Shown here in pieces: positions 20,100 through 29,529 of a DNA stretch of 64,000 nucleotides. The stretch spans positions 607,152 through 671,151 of the forward strand of contig CCNB01000004.1 of the NCBI GenBank assembly GCA_000824785.1, written 5' to 3'. The notes under the pieces were generated by a model that was not told where the DNA came from, did not search any database, and saw only the letters and a list, made by a program, of their open reading frames with translations. Origin of the DNA: Mesorhizobium plurifarium. GTDB taxonomy: Bacteria; Pseudomonadota; Alphaproteobacteria; Rhizobiales; Rhizobiaceae. The first letter of the stretch is position 1, and each line of letters begins with the position of its first letter. The translations under genes and the position numbers were made by a program.

Positions 20100-20555
20100 C
20101 TAGTCGCCGGCCGGCGGATCGCGCAGCCGTCCGAGCAGGCTGGCCAATGTCCTCAGTTCCTGGGCCGAAAGCCTGTCGCCCATCAGTTCCGCGATCGAAG
20201 CGCCGTAGACGGTCCAGATGCGGCGGCGCATTTCCCGGCCGCTTGGTGTGATGCGGACGGTCTGCCCGCGGCCGTCCTCCGAGACAGGCAGCTTTTCCAC
20301 CAGGCCATCCGCCTCCAGGCGGGCGAGCAGCCTTGAGACGCCGTACTGCGCCAGGAGAACGCGGTCGATCAGCTCGAACGGCCTGAGCCCGCCCTCGCCT
20401 GCTTCGGCAAGCTCGTGCAGCACGTCATACCAGGCGAGTGGCGGCAGGCCGTTAGCCTTCAGCGCGTCCTCGGTCCTCTCGACCAGCTGGCGCGAGACGC
20501 GCACGAGGCGCGCCCAGGCGACGACGGCCTCGGGTGATGGGGATTTTTTCGTCAT
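20100..20555 (-). CDS. MarR-family transcriptional regulator
   Basis: 151 residues from the ATG at 20555 (a GTG at 20561 adds two). Winged-helix core: LRPFELIDRVLLAQYGVSRLLARLEADGLVEK, followed by a basic wing EDGRGQTVRIT. It is divergent from the Rieske-GST pair, and three nearly identical palindromes occupy the 96 bp between the two start codons, so it very likely represses itself and the Rieske operon, with a small-molecule inducer. Co-directional with the TetR gene 66 bp downstream. Confidence 0.92.
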   Translation of the reverse strand: MTKKSPSPEAVVAWARLVRVSRQLVERTEDALKANGLPPLAWYDVLHELAEAGEGGLRPFELIDRVLLAQYGVSRLLARLEADGLVEKLPVSEDGRGQTVRITPSGREMRRRIWTVYGASIAELMGDRLSAQELRTLASLLGRLRDPPAGD

Positions 20556-20574
20556 CGGCACACTCTAGTAGGTA

Positions 20575-20635
20575 GATGCAACTGCATCAAGCTTGACGAT
20601 CGATGCAAATGCATTCATATAGATGCAATTGCATC
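20575..20635. promoter_or_regulatory. Three palindromic operators between marR-like gene and Rieske operon
   Basis: GATGCAACTGCATC (20575-20588), GATGCAAATGCATT (20602-20615) and GATGCAATTGCATC (20622-20635); consensus GATGCA-N2-TGCATC, the third perfect. Centres are 27 and 20 bp apart. A TTGACG at 20593-20598 and a CATATA at 20616-20621 could be the -35 and -10 of the Rieske gene, with operator 2 in the spacer and operator 3 over the transcription start. Confidence 0.75.
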
Positions 20636-20651
20636 GACAAGGAGTTCTCCG

Positions 20652-20957
20652 ATGAAACATGAAATCTGCAAGATCGCCGATATCCCGCAATCCGCCAGCC
20701 TGGTCGCGCCCTTCTTTGGCCGCGAAGTCCATGTCTGGCGCAGCGGCGACCGCATCCGCGCGGCGGCCAATGTCTGCCTGCATTTCGGCGGACCGCTGGA
20801 CTGCAAGGACGGCGCTTTTGTCTGCCAATGGCATGGCGCGAAATTCGAGATGGACAATGGCGAGCGTCTCGAAGGACCGGCGCCGAAGGGGTCCCGCCTG
20901 ATGTTCCTGTCGACCCGCGTCGAAGACGGCGCGCTGAACTATGTCTGGGGAGAGTGA
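20652..20957 (+). CDS. Rieske-type [2Fe-2S] ferredoxin
   Basis: 101-residue single-domain Rieske protein. Cluster ligands are in CLHFGG (residues 43-45) and CQWHGA about 16 residues later, matching C-x-H and C-x2-H. Such proteins pass electrons to oxygenases or act in redox buffering; no oxygenase is adjacent. ATG at 20652 with AAGGAG upstream. The stop is immediately followed by the GST gene (1 bp apart), so both form an operon controlled by the MarR operators. Confidence 0.92.
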   Translation: MKHEICKIADIPQSASLVAPFFGREVHVWRSGDRIRAAANVCLHFGGPLDCKDGAFVCQWHGAKFEMDNGERLEGPAPKGSRLMFLSTRVEDGALNYVWGE

Positions 20958-20958
20958 G

Positions 20959-21678
20959 ATGACTGCCAGCCTCACCCTCGTCAGCCATCACCTCTGCCCC
21001 TACGTCCAGCGCGCCGCGATCTCGTTCGCCGAGAAGGGCGTGGCGTTCGAGCGGGTCTATGTCGACCTTTCCGACAAGCCGGAATGGTTCAAAGCCGTCT
21101 CGCCGCTCGGCAAGGTACCGCTGCTCCGCGTCCGGCACGGCGATGCGGAGGAGGTGATCTTCGAATCCGCCGTCATCCTCGAATTCCTCGAGGAGACCGA
21201 GGCCAATCCCTTGCACCCGGCCGATCCGCTGGTGCGGGCCAGGCATCGCGCCTGGATCGAATTCGGCTCGGCCATCCTCAATGCCATCGGCCGCTTCTAT
21301 TCCGCTGCCGACGAAGCCGCTTTCCTGCATGAAAGCAGGGGCTTGTCCGAAATGTTTGGGCGTGTGGAGGCGGAACTGTCGGCAAGGCAAAGCGGCCCGT
21401 GGTTCGCCGGCGAGCGCTTCTCGCTGGTCGATGCCGTCTACGGGCCGGTCTTCCGCTATGTCGACACCTTCGACCGCATCGGCGATTTCGGCACTCTCGA
21501 CGGCAAGCCGCTCGTCCAGGCTTGGCGCAAGGCTTTGACCGAACGCCGGTCGGTGAAGGAAGCGGTCGGCCCGGACTATCCGCAGCGGCTACATGCCTTC
21601 TTGCGGGCAAGGGGATCTTACCTGTCCGGGATCATCCGGCGGCAGGCCATTGCAACTCCGCAAGCCCGATCCGCCTGA
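20959..21678 (+). CDS. Glutathione S-transferase-family protein
   Basis: 239 residues. The thioredoxin-fold N-terminal domain has HHLCPYVQRA at about residues 10-19 (a Cys-Pro-Tyr active-site pattern as in omega/CLIC-type GSTs), GKVPLL with the cis-proline, and ESAVILEFLEE; a helical C-terminal domain follows (about 90-215). ATG at 20959 chosen because it is two bases after the Rieske stop and has GGGAGAGTGAG in front. Convergent with, and overlapping by 47 bp, the flavin monooxygenase gene. Probable glutathione-dependent reductase or detoxification enzyme. Confidence 0.9.
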   Translation: MTASLTLVSHHLCPYVQRAAISFAEKGVAFERVYVDLSDKPEWFKAVSPLGKVPLLRVRHGDAEEVIFESAVILEFLEETEANPLHPADPLVRARHRAWIEFGSAILNAIGRFYSAADEAAFLHESRGLSEMFGRVEAELSARQSGPWFAGERFSLVDAVYGPVFRYVDTFDRIGDFGTLDGKPLVQAWRKALTERRSVKEAVGPDYPQRLHAFLRARGSYLSGIIRRQAIATPQARSA

Positions 21679-22861
21679 ACGGATCGATCACGGTTCCGGC
21701 GACCATGGCGGCAAGGAATTGCGGCCCCGGCGGGATTCGCGCCAGTCCCGCCACCATGCGGTCGCGGACGAAGGGCAAGGCTGCGGAGTCCGATTGGTAG
21801 AACGGCGTCAGCGACAACGACAGCGCCTGGAAGACGCGCACATGCCAACGGCGTGCACTCGCATAAGTCGCCAGCGCTTCGTCGATGTTGTTCGTCCGCG
21901 CCAACGCATGACTGAGCGCGGCGGCGTCGAGCAGCGCCATGTTCGCGCCTTGCCCGAGCTGCGGGCTGGTCGAGTGCGCGGCGTCGCCGATGACGGCAAG
22001 CCGCCGGCCGGCCGGCAGCCTCATCGTGTGGTGGCCGTAGCGGGCGAGCGATAGCTGCTCGAAACTGTCGATCTGGCCGGTGAAAGCCTCGCATTCCGGC
22101 CAGACCGAAACCACCCTCGCCTTCCATGCTTCGAGCCCCTCGGCCTTTATCCGTTCGGCATCGGCCGGCTTGAGGCTCCAGAAGAAAGCCGCCATGTCTT
22201 GCGCGCCGGGCTCCGGCCGACCGATCGGCAGCACGCCGACCATGATGCTTGCCTTGTCGTAGCGCTGGAGCAGCGCGCTTCTGTCAAAGCCGTCCCGCCA
22301 GCCGAGCGACGCCCAGAATGCGCCATAGGCGAGCGGTCGCGGCACGGCGGAATCGCCGAGAAAGTGCCGCAGTTTCGAGCGCGCGCCGCTGGCATCGACG
22401 ATGAGGTCGAAAGGCCCGAGCCGCTTGCCGTTGCCGCAGACCAGCGTCGCGCGCTCAGCCGTCTCCAGTGTCTCGACCTCGACACTGGTCTCGATGGCGA
22501 TCGCTTCGCGCAAGGCGGCGCGATGGAGCACGCCGAACAGCGCCGCCCGATGCACCGCGAGGCCGAAGCGGCGGCCGCGCCGCGCGTCGTAGCGGACTTC
22601 GAGCACCGTGCGCCCGGTCTGGGCATCGGTGCCGTGCAGCCGCCCGATGCGGCTGCCAAGCAAAAGGATCTCATCGAGCAGGCCGAGATCGGCGAGCACT
22701 GTCAGTCCGGTCGGCTGCAGGATGAGACCGGAACCGACCGGCTTCGGCTCGTCGAAGCGCTCGAAGATGGTGACGTTGTGCCCGGCTCGCTTGAGGTAAA
22801 GCGCTGCCGCCAGCCCGGCCGGACCGGCGCCGGCAATCGCGATCTCGTTAGACTTGCCCAT
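21632..22861 (-). CDS. FAD-dependent aromatic-type monooxygenase (PHBH/UbiH class)
   Basis: 409 residues from the ATG at 22861. GxGxxG FAD loop IAGAGPAGLAAALYL at about residues 8-22, the GD motif VIGDAAHSTSPQLGQGANMAL at about 285-305 and a mid-protein DG-type region. Closest in style to salicylate hydroxylase or 6-hydroxynicotinate 3-monooxygenase-like enzymes; substrate cannot be told. The 3' end overlaps the convergent GST gene. It is 83 bp from the 3' end-adjacent HxlR gene on the same strand. Confidence 0.88.
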   Translation of the reverse strand: MGKSNEIAIAGAGPAGLAAALYLKRAGHNVTIFERFDEPKPVGSGLILQPTGLTVLADLGLLDEILLLGSRIGRLHGTDAQTGRTVLEVRYDARRGRRFGLAVHRAALFGVLHRAALREAIAIETSVEVETLETAERATLVCGNGKRLGPFDLIVDASGARSKLRHFLGDSAVPRPLAYGAFWASLGWRDGFDRSALLQRYDKASIMVGVLPIGRPEPGAQDMAAFFWSLKPADAERIKAEGLEAWKARVVSVWPECEAFTGQIDSFEQLSLARYGHHTMRLPAGRRLAVIGDAAHSTSPQLGQGANMALLDAAALSHALARTNNIDEALATYASARRWHVRVFQALSLSLTPFYQSDSAALPFVRDRMVAGLARIPPGPQFLAAMVAGTVIDPFRRIGLAELQWPAAG

Positions 22862-22944
22862 CGTCCCCCAACCCGAACCTGCAGGGACAATCCCGCGTGG
22901 AACGCGCCGGATCAATCGGGCGCTTTGACGCTTATATCGAGAAA

Positions 22945-23355
22945 TCAGCCTTGGTTGGCGTCGAAGGCGGCGCGCGCGTCACGCACCGCGTCGTGATTGA
23001 GTTCGGCCCATTGAATGAGCTGTTGCAGCGGCAGGAACATCGAGCGCCCAAGATCGGTGAGGCTGTATTCGACGCTTGGCGGCTTGGTCGGGAAAACTTC
23101 GCGGTGCACATAGCCGTCGCGCTGCAGCTCGTGGAGCGTCTGCGTCAGCATGCGTTGCGAGATATCGGGAACCAGCCGGCGCAGCTCGCCAAAGCGATAA
23201 GGCTTCTCGGCCAGCGCCATGACCAGCAGCGAGCTCCATTTGCCGCTGATGCCCTGGATCACGTCGCGGACCGGACAGTCGGCGAAGTTGGCGCCGTTCG
23301 TCATGGCCTTATAGACCTCGAGCTTGGCTTTCAGATTGAAGATCTTGCTGTCCAT
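22945..23355 (-). CDS. HxlR-family transcriptional regulator
   Basis: 136 residues from the ATG at 23355. Typical HxlR winged helix: CPVRDVIQGISGKWSSLLVMALAE, then RFGELRRLVPDISQRMLTQTLHELQRDGYV. The single cysteine before PVR corresponds to the redox-sensing cysteine of thiol-responsive members (QorR, HypR, YodB types). Divergent from the NmrA-like quinone-reductase gene, which fits the known pairing of HxlR regulators with such reductases. Confidence 0.92.
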   Translation of the reverse strand: MDSKIFNLKAKLEVYKAMTNGANFADCPVRDVIQGISGKWSSLLVMALAEKPYRFGELRRLVPDISQRMLTQTLHELQRDGYVHREVFPTKPPSVEYSLTDLGRSMFLPLQQLIQWAELNHDAVRDARAAFDANQG

Positions 23356-23381
23356 CACGACATCCGCTGATCGAAGCCAAA

Positions 23382-23478
23382 GCATGTCTCACCAGAGTGG
23401 AACCGGTTTCGGGGCAAAGACATGCGTAAAAACCTAAAGCGCATGGAGCAAATCTGAAAGATCGCGACGCGCTTTAGG
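23382..23478. repeat. Composite dispersed palindrome in the hxlR-qorB intergenic region
   Basis: Two nested hairpins in tandem: GCATGTC (23382-23388) with GACATGC (23419-23425), then CCTAAAGCGC (23433-23442) with GCGCTTTAGG (23469-23478). The text between includes GTGGAACCGGTTTCGGG and CGTAAAAACCTAAAGCGC, a combination frequent in rhizobial intergenic repeats. Confidence 0.7.
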
Positions 23479-23560
23479 CCGTCCAGGTGGTTCCCTGGCT
23501 GTGCCTACCTCCCGGAAAACTGCCTTCTTTACGGCTCGAAGTCAATTCCTATTTTAGTGC

Positions 23561-23579
23561 TGGTCTCTTTTTGAGACCA
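23561..23579. promoter_or_regulatory. Candidate HxlR operator
   Basis: Perfect 7-bp inverted repeat TGGTCTC-TTTTT-GAGACCA, 40 bp upstream of the reductase ATG and downstream of the repeat element. It is the best dyad in this intergenic region and lies where a repressor of the reductase gene would act. Confidence 0.5.
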
Positions 23580-23619
23580 TCACTCGATCCGCCTTCGACA
23601 CGATTTTCAGGGACCTCCC

Positions 23620-24513
23620 ATGACCGAAACCCTCCTCGTCACCGGCGCCTCTGGCCAGCTTGGCCGCGCCGTCATCAACCACTTGCTGGGCGCGCAGAAA
23701 ATTGCGCCCTCCAGCATCATCGCCACCACCCGCGATCCCGAAAACCTAGCCGATCTGGCGGCGCTCGGCATCGCCGTCCGGGCCGCCGATTTCAACGACA
23801 GGACCTCGCTGGAGAAGGCGTTCGCAGGCGCCGACCGCGTGCTGATCATCTCGACCGGCGACCTCGACTTGAAGACTGGCCGGCGCCTGAAGCAACATCA
23901 GGCGGCGGTGGCCGCGGCCGAGGCGGCTGGCGTTTCGCACCTGCTTTACACGTCGATGCCAAATCCCGAGCCGGGCTCGCCGGTGCTCTTTGCCGGCGAC
24001 CACCACGGCACCGAGCAGGCGATCAAGGCAAGCGGCATCCCCTACACCATCTTCCGCAACGGCTGGTATCAGGAGAACCTGTTCATGTCGCTGCCGCATG
24101 CCATCTCGGCAGGAAAATGGTACAGCTCGGCCGCCGACGGACGCATCGCGCACGGCGCGCGCGACGATATGGCGGCCGCCATCGCCGCCGGCCTCGCGTC
24201 CGGCTCCAAGGAAAGCCGCATCTACACGCTGACCGGCCCGCAGGCCTACACCACGAACGAGATTGCAGCGCTGGTAAGCGAGGTGACCGGCAAACCGCTG
24301 GAGGTTATCCAACTGCCGGACGATGCACTGACCGAAGGCGTCAAGGCTGCCGGCGTTCCCGAGGATTTCGCCCGCATCATCGTCTCCTTCGATGCCAACA
24401 CCCGCGCCGGTCGCATTGCAGAGGTGACCGATGCCGTCGAAAAACTCTCGGGCCGCAAGCCGCGGACACTCAAGCAGTTCCTCGAAGCGAACAAGGCTGC
24501 ATTGCTCGGCTGA
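23620..24513 (+). CDS. NmrA/SDR-family NAD(P)H:quinone oxidoreductase-like protein (QorB type)
   Basis: 297 residues, atypical short-chain dehydrogenase with the N-terminal NADPH loop LVTGASGQLGRAV at residues 6-18 and the RNGWYQEN motif in the middle, as in QOR2/YtfG. Probably reduces quinones or azo-type electrophiles. The HxlR regulator is divergent upstream and a strong hairpin terminator follows, so this is a single-gene transcription unit. Confidence 0.9.
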   Translation: MTETLLVTGASGQLGRAVINHLLGAQKIAPSSIIATTRDPENLADLAALGIAVRAADFNDRTSLEKAFAGADRVLIISTGDLDLKTGRRLKQHQAAVAAAEAAGVSHLLYTSMPNPEPGSPVLFAGDHHGTEQAIKASGIPYTIFRNGWYQENLFMSLPHAISAGKWYSSAADGRIAHGARDDMAAAIAAGLASGSKESRIYTLTGPQAYTTNEIAALVSEVTGKPLEVIQLPDDALTEGVKAAGVPEDFARIIVSFDANTRAGRIAEVTDAVEKLSGRKPRTLKQFLEANKAALLG

Positions 24514-24519
24514 AAACTG

Positions 24520-24552
24520 GCGCACCCGAGAGCGCTTCTCTCTCGGGTGCGC
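24520..24552 (+). terminator. Strong hairpin terminator after the NmrA-like gene
   Basis: 13-bp perfect stem GCGCACCCGAGAG (24520-24532) and CTCTCGGGTGCGC (24540-24552) with a 7-base loop, seven bases after the stop. No long T-run, but it separates convergent genes and may serve both directions. Confidence 0.75.
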
Positions 24553-24611
24553 TTCACCTTGACCGTTTACCGCCTCCCTCGACACTGCTTTGGCCGATGG
24601 GGCGGAGCCTG

Positions 24612-26531
24612 TCAGATGGCGACTTGCGTACCGATCTCCACCACGCGTCCGGTGGGGATCTGGAAATACTCCGTCGCGTCCGCCGCGGTGCGCGCCAGGC
24701 CGATGAACAGCCGGTCCTGCCAGACCGGCATGCCGGAATTGGGCGAGGCCTTCAGCGAGCGCCGCGACAGGAAGAAGGATGTCGTCATGATGTCGAACTT
24801 CCAGCCCTGCTTGCGGCAGATGGCCAGGGCGCGCGGAATGTTCGGCTGCTCCATATAGCCGAAGGTCAGCGTCACGCGCATGAACAGCTCGTTGACCGTC
24901 TCCAGCTTGACGCGCTCGCTGTCCGGCACCACTGGTTGCGGCGCCGTCACCACCGACAGGATGACGTTCTTCTCGTGCAGCACCTTGTAGTGCTTCAGGC
25001 TGTGCATCAGCGCAGTCGGCGCGCTCAGCGGATCGCTGGTCAGAAACACGGCGGTGCCCGACACCAGCTGCGGCTTCTTCTTCAACAGGTTCGCCGCCAG
25101 GAAATCGAGCGGGATCTCGTTGCGGCGCGTCTTGTCGAACAGATAGCGGCTGCCGCGCACCCAGGTCCACATGCCGAGGATGATGGCAAAGGCGACCGCG
25201 AGCGAGGCCCAGCCGCCCTCGAACACCTTGACGATGTTGGAGGCGAAGAAGCCGATATCGATAAAGGCGAACAGCACGGTCAGCGCCACGGCTCGCCACA
25301 GCGGCCATTTCCAGATGCGGGTCATGACCACGAAAAGCAGAACGGTTGTCACCAGCATGTTGCCCGTGACCGATATGCCATAGGCCGAGGCGAGCTTGCT
25401 GGATTCGCCGAAGCCGACCACCAGCAGCATCACAACGAGCGCCAGCAGCATGTTGACACGCGGCATATAAACCTGGCCGGACTGCTTCTCCGACGTATGC
25501 AGGATTTCAAGCCGCGGCAGCATGTTGAGCTGCACCGCCTGCCTCGTCAGCGAATAAGCGCCGGAGATCACCGCCTGGCTGGCGATGACGGTTGCCGCAG
25601 TGGCCAGCACCACCATGGGGACCAGCGCCCAGCCCTCATTCATTTCGAAGAACGGATGGCCGACCATACCCCCCTTGGCGAGCACGTAGGCGCCTTGCCC
25701 CGCATAGTTCAAAAGCAGGCAGGGAAACACGATCGCCAGCCATGCCAGCACGATCGGTTTGCGGCCGAAATGACCGAGGTCGGCGTAGAGCGCCTCGGCG
25801 CCGGTGACGGCCAGGAAGATCGCGCCGATGGTGACGAAGGCGACGTCGGGCGAGTGGATCAGGAAGGCTACGATATAGTGCGGGCTGATCGCCCACAGGA
25901 TCTCCGGGTCGGCAATGATGTGGTTCAGCCCGGAAAGGCCTATCGCCAGGAACCAGACGGCTGTGATCGGACCGAAGATCATCGCGACGCCGCCCGTGCC
26001 GAACCGTTGCACGGCAAAAAGGATGGCGAGGATAAGCAGGGTCAGCGGAACGACATAGGGCTGGAAGGCCGGCGTGACGACATTCATGCCTTCGACGGCC
26101 GACAGCACGGAGATGGCCGGCGTGATGACCGCGTCGCCGAAAAAAAGCGACGCGCCGGCAATGCCGACCCCAAGGATGATGGCCGAGCGGGTCGAAAAAC
26201 TGCTGCGCGCAAGCGCCATCAGCGACAGCACGCCGCCTTCGCCGCGGTTGTCTGCACGCAGCACGAACATGATGTATTTGATCGTGACGATGATCGTCAG
26301 CGACCAGATGATCAGCGACAGCACACCCAGAATGTCGCCGCGATCGGCGACCTCGCCGTGCGAAGACGCCACCAGCGCTTCGCGAAACGCATAGATCGGG
26401 CTCGTGCCGATATCGCCATAGACGACGCCCAGCGCCCCAAGCATGAGGACCTTGGTGCTGTGCTGCTCGATTTCCGCGTGGCTCGACAGGTCGGCGGGTT
26501 CTGCGTCTGCACCACCATTGGCAAGGGCCAT
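24612..26531 (-). CDS. kup: Kup-type potassium uptake transporter, copy 1
   Basis: About 639 residues from the ATG at 26531 (a GTG at 26540 adds three). N-terminal cytoplasmic tail, then [27 protein letters not shown] and some twelve hydrophobic segments to about residue 455, then a ~180-residue cytoplasmic tail. Kup proteins import K+ with protons. The tail (from [17 protein letters not shown] to the end) is identical in sequence to that of the neighbouring copy, while the membrane part has diverged. The copies are in tandem on the minus strand, this one downstream. Confidence 0.96.
   Translation of the reverse strand: MALANGGADAEPADLSSHAEIEQHSTKVLMLGALGVVYGDIGTSPIYAFREALVASSHGEVADRGDILGVLSLIIWSLTIIVTIKYIMFVLRADNRGEGGVLSLMALARSSFSTRSAIILGVGIAGASLFFGDAVITPAISVLSAVEGMNVVTPAFQPYVVPLTLLILAILFAVQRFGTGGVAMIFGPITAVWFLAIGLSGLNHIIADPEILWAISPHYIVAFLIHSPDVAFVTIGAIFLAVTGAEALYADLGHFGRKPIVLAWLAIVFPCLLLNYAGQGAYVLAKGGMVGHPFFEMNEGWALVPMVVLATAATVIASQAVISGAYSLTRQAVQLNMLPRLEILHTSEKQSGQVYMPRVNMLLALVVMLLVVGFGESSKLASAYGISVTGNMLVTTVLLFVVMTRIWKWPLWRAVALTVLFAFIDIGFFASNIVKVFEGGWASLAVAFAIILGMWTWVRGSRYLFDKTRRNEIPLDFLAANLLKKKPQLVSGTAVFLTSDPLSAPTALMHSLKHYKVLHEKNVILSVVTAPQPVVPDSERVKLETVNELFMRVTLTFGYMEQPNIPRALAICRKQGWKFDIMTTSFFLSRRSLKASPNSGMPVWQDRLFIGLARTAADATEYFQIPTGRVVEIGTQVAI
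24633..25151. repeat. Near-identical 3' segment shared with the second kup gene (copy A)
   Basis: By eye, this 519-bp stretch matches 26701-27219 with only four mismatches (24933, 24975, 24978, 25014), at a constant offset of 2068 bp; the first 300 bp are identical. Flanking coding sequence is clearly diverged. Confidence 0.9.
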
Positions 26532-26679
26532 GGACGACACTCCGATAAAACGCGCGGTGCTCTACGCTTGCTGCAGTGCAATATCAAGTGCCCTGACGTG
26601 AGGGCTCCCATGCCGCCGGCGCACGGCTTGGCCTGCACCGGTCCGACCAAATCTAACGCGCTGAGTGCCGGCTTGAAGA

Positions 26680-28593
26680 TCAGATCGCCACCTGGGTGCC
26701 GATCTCCACCACGCGTCCGGTGGGGATCTGGAAATACTCCGTCGCGTCCGCCGCGGTGCGCGCCAGGCCGATGAACAGCCGGTCCTGCCAGACCGGCATG
26801 CCGGAATTGGGCGAGGCCTTCAGCGAGCGCCGCGACAGGAAGAAGGATGTCGTCATGATGTCGAACTTCCAGCCCTGCTTGCGGCAGATGGCCAGGGCGC
26901 GCGGAATGTTCGGCTGCTCCATATAGCCGAAGGTCAGCGTCACGCGCATGAACAGCTCGTTGACCGTCTCCAGCTTGACGCGCTCGCTGTCCGGCACCAC
27001 CGGTTGCGGCGCCGTCACCACCGACAGGATGACGTTCTTCTCATGGAGCACCTTGTAGTGCTTCAGGCTGTGCATCAGCGCCGTCGGCGCGCTCAGCGGA
27101 TCGCTGGTCAGAAACACGGCGGTGCCCGACACCAGCTGCGGCTTCTTCTTCAACAGGTTCGCCGCCAGGAAATCGAGCGGGATCTCGTTGCGGCGCGTCT
27201 TGTCGAACAGATAGCGGCTACCGCGGATCCAGGTCCACATGATCAGCCCCATGATCGAGGCGACCGTGATCGACACCCAGCCGCCTTCGACGATCTTGAC
27301 GACATTGGCCGAGAAGAAGCCGAGATCGATGACGCCGAACAGCATCGCCAGCGCCAGTGCCAGCGCCAGCTGCCATTTCCAGAGCCAGCGCATGACGACG
27401 AACAGAAGCACGGTCGTCATCAGCATCTCGCCGGTCACCGAAATGCCGTAGGCGGAGGCAAGCGCGCTCGAACTGCCGAAGCCGACGACCAGAAGCATCA
27501 CGCCGAGCGCGACCAGAAGGTTGACCCTTGGCATATAGATCTGGCCGCTCTGCATCTCGGATGTGTGCTGCACCTCGATGCGGGGAAGAAGGTTGAGCTG
27601 CACCGCCTGCCTTGTCAGCGAGAAGGCGCCGGAGATGACGGCCTGGCTGGCGATGACCGTGGCCGCGGTCGCAAGTCCGACCATCGGCATCAGCGCCCAT
27701 TCGGGCAACATCTGGAAGAACGGGTTGGTGGGCTTGCCGCCATGCGAGAGCACGAAGGCGCCCTGCCCGAAATAATTAAGGAGCAGGCAAGGGAAGACGA
27801 TTGCGAACCAGGCCATCACGATCGGCTTGCGGCCGAAATGGCCAAGGTCGACATAGAGCGCCTCGGCGCCCGTCACCGCCAGGAACACGGCGCCGACGGT
27901 GACGAACGCGCCTGTCGGCGTGGTGGCCAGGTAATAGATCGCGTAATACGGATTGATCGCCAGGAACACGGACGGGTCATCGACGATATGATAGACGCCG
28001 GCCGCGCCGATAGCCACGAACCATGTCGCGGTCACCGGTCCGAACACCGCAGCCACCTTGCCGGTGCCGAAGCGCTGCACGGCGAAAAGCACCGCAAGGA
28101 TCACAAGCGTGATCGGCACCACATAGGCATCGAGCGCCGGCGTGACGACTTCCAAGCCCTCGACCGCCGACAGCACCGAGATCGCCGGCGTGATGATCGA
28201 ATCGCCGAAGAACAGCGCGGCCCCGCAAAGGCCGATCACCAGGATAAGGCGTGAGCCAGGCGGATAGGCGCTGCGCGCCAGCGACATCAGCGACAGCGTG
28301 CCGCCTTCGCCCTTGTTGTCAGCCCTGAGCACAAAGGCGACATATTTGATCGTGACGATGATAGTGAGCGCCCAGACGATCAGCGACAGCACGCCCAGCA
28401 CGTCATGCCGGGCGACCGAGCTGGATGAGGCATGCAGCGCCTCACGGAACGCGTAGATCGGGCTTGTGCCGATGTCGCCGTAGACGACGCCCAGCGCGCC
28501 AAGCATCAGCACCTTGGTGCTGTGCTGCCGCTCGGTTTCGGCATGGCCCGAACGTTCGAGGGATTCCGTTTCGCCGGCGTTGGCTAGCACCAT
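26680..28593 (-). CDS. kup: Kup-type potassium uptake transporter, copy 2
   Basis: About 637 residues from the ATG at 28593, which aligns with the start chosen for the other copy (MVLANAGE versus MALANGG); a GTG at 28626 is an alternative. Same architecture: [21 protein letters not shown], about twelve membrane segments, cytoplasmic tail. The gap between the copies is ~150 bp with no recognisable terminator. The last ~540 bp match the last ~540 bp of copy 1 almost base for base. Confidence 0.96.
   Translation of the reverse strand: MVLANAGETESLERSGHAETERQHSTKVLMLGALGVVYGDIGTSPIYAFREALHASSSSVARHDVLGVLSLIVWALTIIVTIKYVAFVLRADNKGEGGTLSLMSLARSAYPPGSRLILVIGLCGAALFFGDSIITPAISVLSAVEGLEVVTPALDAYVVPITLVILAVLFAVQRFGTGKVAAVFGPVTATWFVAIGAAGVYHIVDDPSVFLAINPYYAIYYLATTPTGAFVTVGAVFLAVTGAEALYVDLGHFGRKPIVMAWFAIVFPCLLLNYFGQGAFVLSHGGKPTNPFFQMLPEWALMPMVGLATAATVIASQAVISGAFSLTRQAVQLNLLPRIEVQHTSEMQSGQIYMPRVNLLVALGVMLLVVGFGSSSALASAYGISVTGEMLMTTVLLFVVMRWLWKWQLALALALAMLFGVIDLGFFSANVVKIVEGGWVSITVASIMGLIMWTWIRGSRYLFDKTRRNEIPLDFLAANLLKKKPQLVSGTAVFLTSDPLSAPTALMHSLKHYKVLHEKNVILSVVTAPQPVVPDSERVKLETVNELFMRVTLTFGYMEQPNIPRALAICRKQGWKFDIMTTSFFLSRRSLKASPNSGMPVWQDRLFIGLARTAADATEYFQIPTGRVVEIGTQVAI
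26701..27219. repeat. Near-identical 3' segment shared with the first kup gene (copy B)
   Basis: Partner of 24633-25151. Both encode the cytoplasmic tail of Kup. The match begins about 20 bp inside the coding region, counting from the stop, and ends where the tail joins the last membrane segment. Confidence 0.9.
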
Positions 28594-28679
28594 GAACCCC
28601 ACTTCACCGGTTTCGTCACGCTCCACGGTCGCCGCGACACGCGGGACGCACCAAGATTGCCGAAACTACTCAAAGTCCC

Positions 28680-29420
28680 CTACCATCCGCAGGCCTTCAA
28701 GAACCGCCCGACAGTCCCGGCCATGCCATACTCCAGCGCATCCGCTGTCAACCCATGTCCAATCGATACTTCGGCCAATGCCGGGATGCGTTTGGCCAGC
28801 GCCGGCAGGTTCTTCACCGTCAGATCGTGGCCGGCATTGACGCCGAGCTCGGCCTTGAATGCAGCGTCGGCGGTTTTTCCCAGTCTTTCCAGTTCTTTCG
28901 CCGCCTTTGCGGAATCGGAATGGAAACCTCCATATGGCCCGGTATAGAGCTCGATGCGGTCGGCACCAGTATCACGCGCCGCATTGACCCCATCCGGATC
29001 CGCATCGGAAAACAGCGACACGCGGAAGCCGCCTTTCTTCAGCCGCTTGACGATCGGAGTGAGGAACGCCGCCTGGGCAACGAAGTTCCAGCCATGGTCG
29101 GAGGTTGCCTGTACCGGGTCGTCCGGCACCAGCGTCACTTGTTCGGGCTGGTGTTTCTCGACAAGAGCCAGGAACTCCTCGGTCGGATAGCCCTCGATGT
29201 TGAACTCCGCGCCCGGAAACTCGTCATCGATCAGCGCCCTGATCTCGGGCAGATCGGAATGCCTGGTGTGCCGCTCGTCGGGCCTGGGATGCACCGTCAG
29301 CCCGTGCGCCCCGGCGGCAAGCGCTATGCGGCCAAGTCCGGTGACGCTCGGCCATGGCAGGTCGCGACGGTTGCGCAGCATGGCGACGGCATTGAGGTTG
29401 ACCGAAAGCTTGGCGGGCAT
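28680..29420 (-). CDS. pdxJ: PdxJ, pyridoxine 5'-phosphate synthase
   Basis: Condenses 1-deoxyxylulose 5-phosphate with aminoacetone phosphate to give pyridoxine 5'-phosphate in the DXP-dependent vitamin B6 route. N-terminal [16 protein letters not shown], then [18 protein letters not shown] with the conserved histidines and arginine, and the C-terminal [11 protein letters not shown]. Length 246 residues is usual. It stands alone, with kup copy 2 on the same strand upstream of nothing shared, and a divergent SpoIIAA-like gene. Confidence 0.97.
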   Translation of the reverse strand: MPAKLSVNLNAVAMLRNRRDLPWPSVTGLGRIALAAGAHGLTVHPRPDERHTRHSDLPEIRALIDDEFPGAEFNIEGYPTEEFLALVEKHQPEQVTLVPDDPVQATSDHGWNFVAQAAFLTPIVKRLKKGGFRVSLFSDADPDGVNAARDTGADRIELYTGPYGGFHSDSAKAAKELERLGKTADAAFKAELGVNAGHDLTVKNLPALAKRIPALAEVSIGHGLTADALEYGMAGTVGRFLKACGW

Positions 29421-29529
29421 GAGCTGGCGTCCAGTGGATCGGCGGGCATCTATACCGCCTTTGACGGGAACAGATAGGGGGTTTCGCGTGTTCCAGGGGA
29501 TAGTTGGAGGCTAAGGTAAGGATTTGCCA

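Noticed and set aside
23487..26774. Open frame of 1095 codons on the plus strand over the NmrA-like gene and kup copy 1
   Set aside because: It is a high-GC shadow frame; the product is arginine/histidine-rich low complexity with no domain, while both overlapped genes are clear in other frames.
29460..29495. GGAAC-N17-TGTT, an EcfG-like promoter before the SpoIIAA-like gene
   Set aside because: The -10 part is TGTT instead of CGTT, and the sequence is nearly symmetrical, giving the same weak match on both strands.
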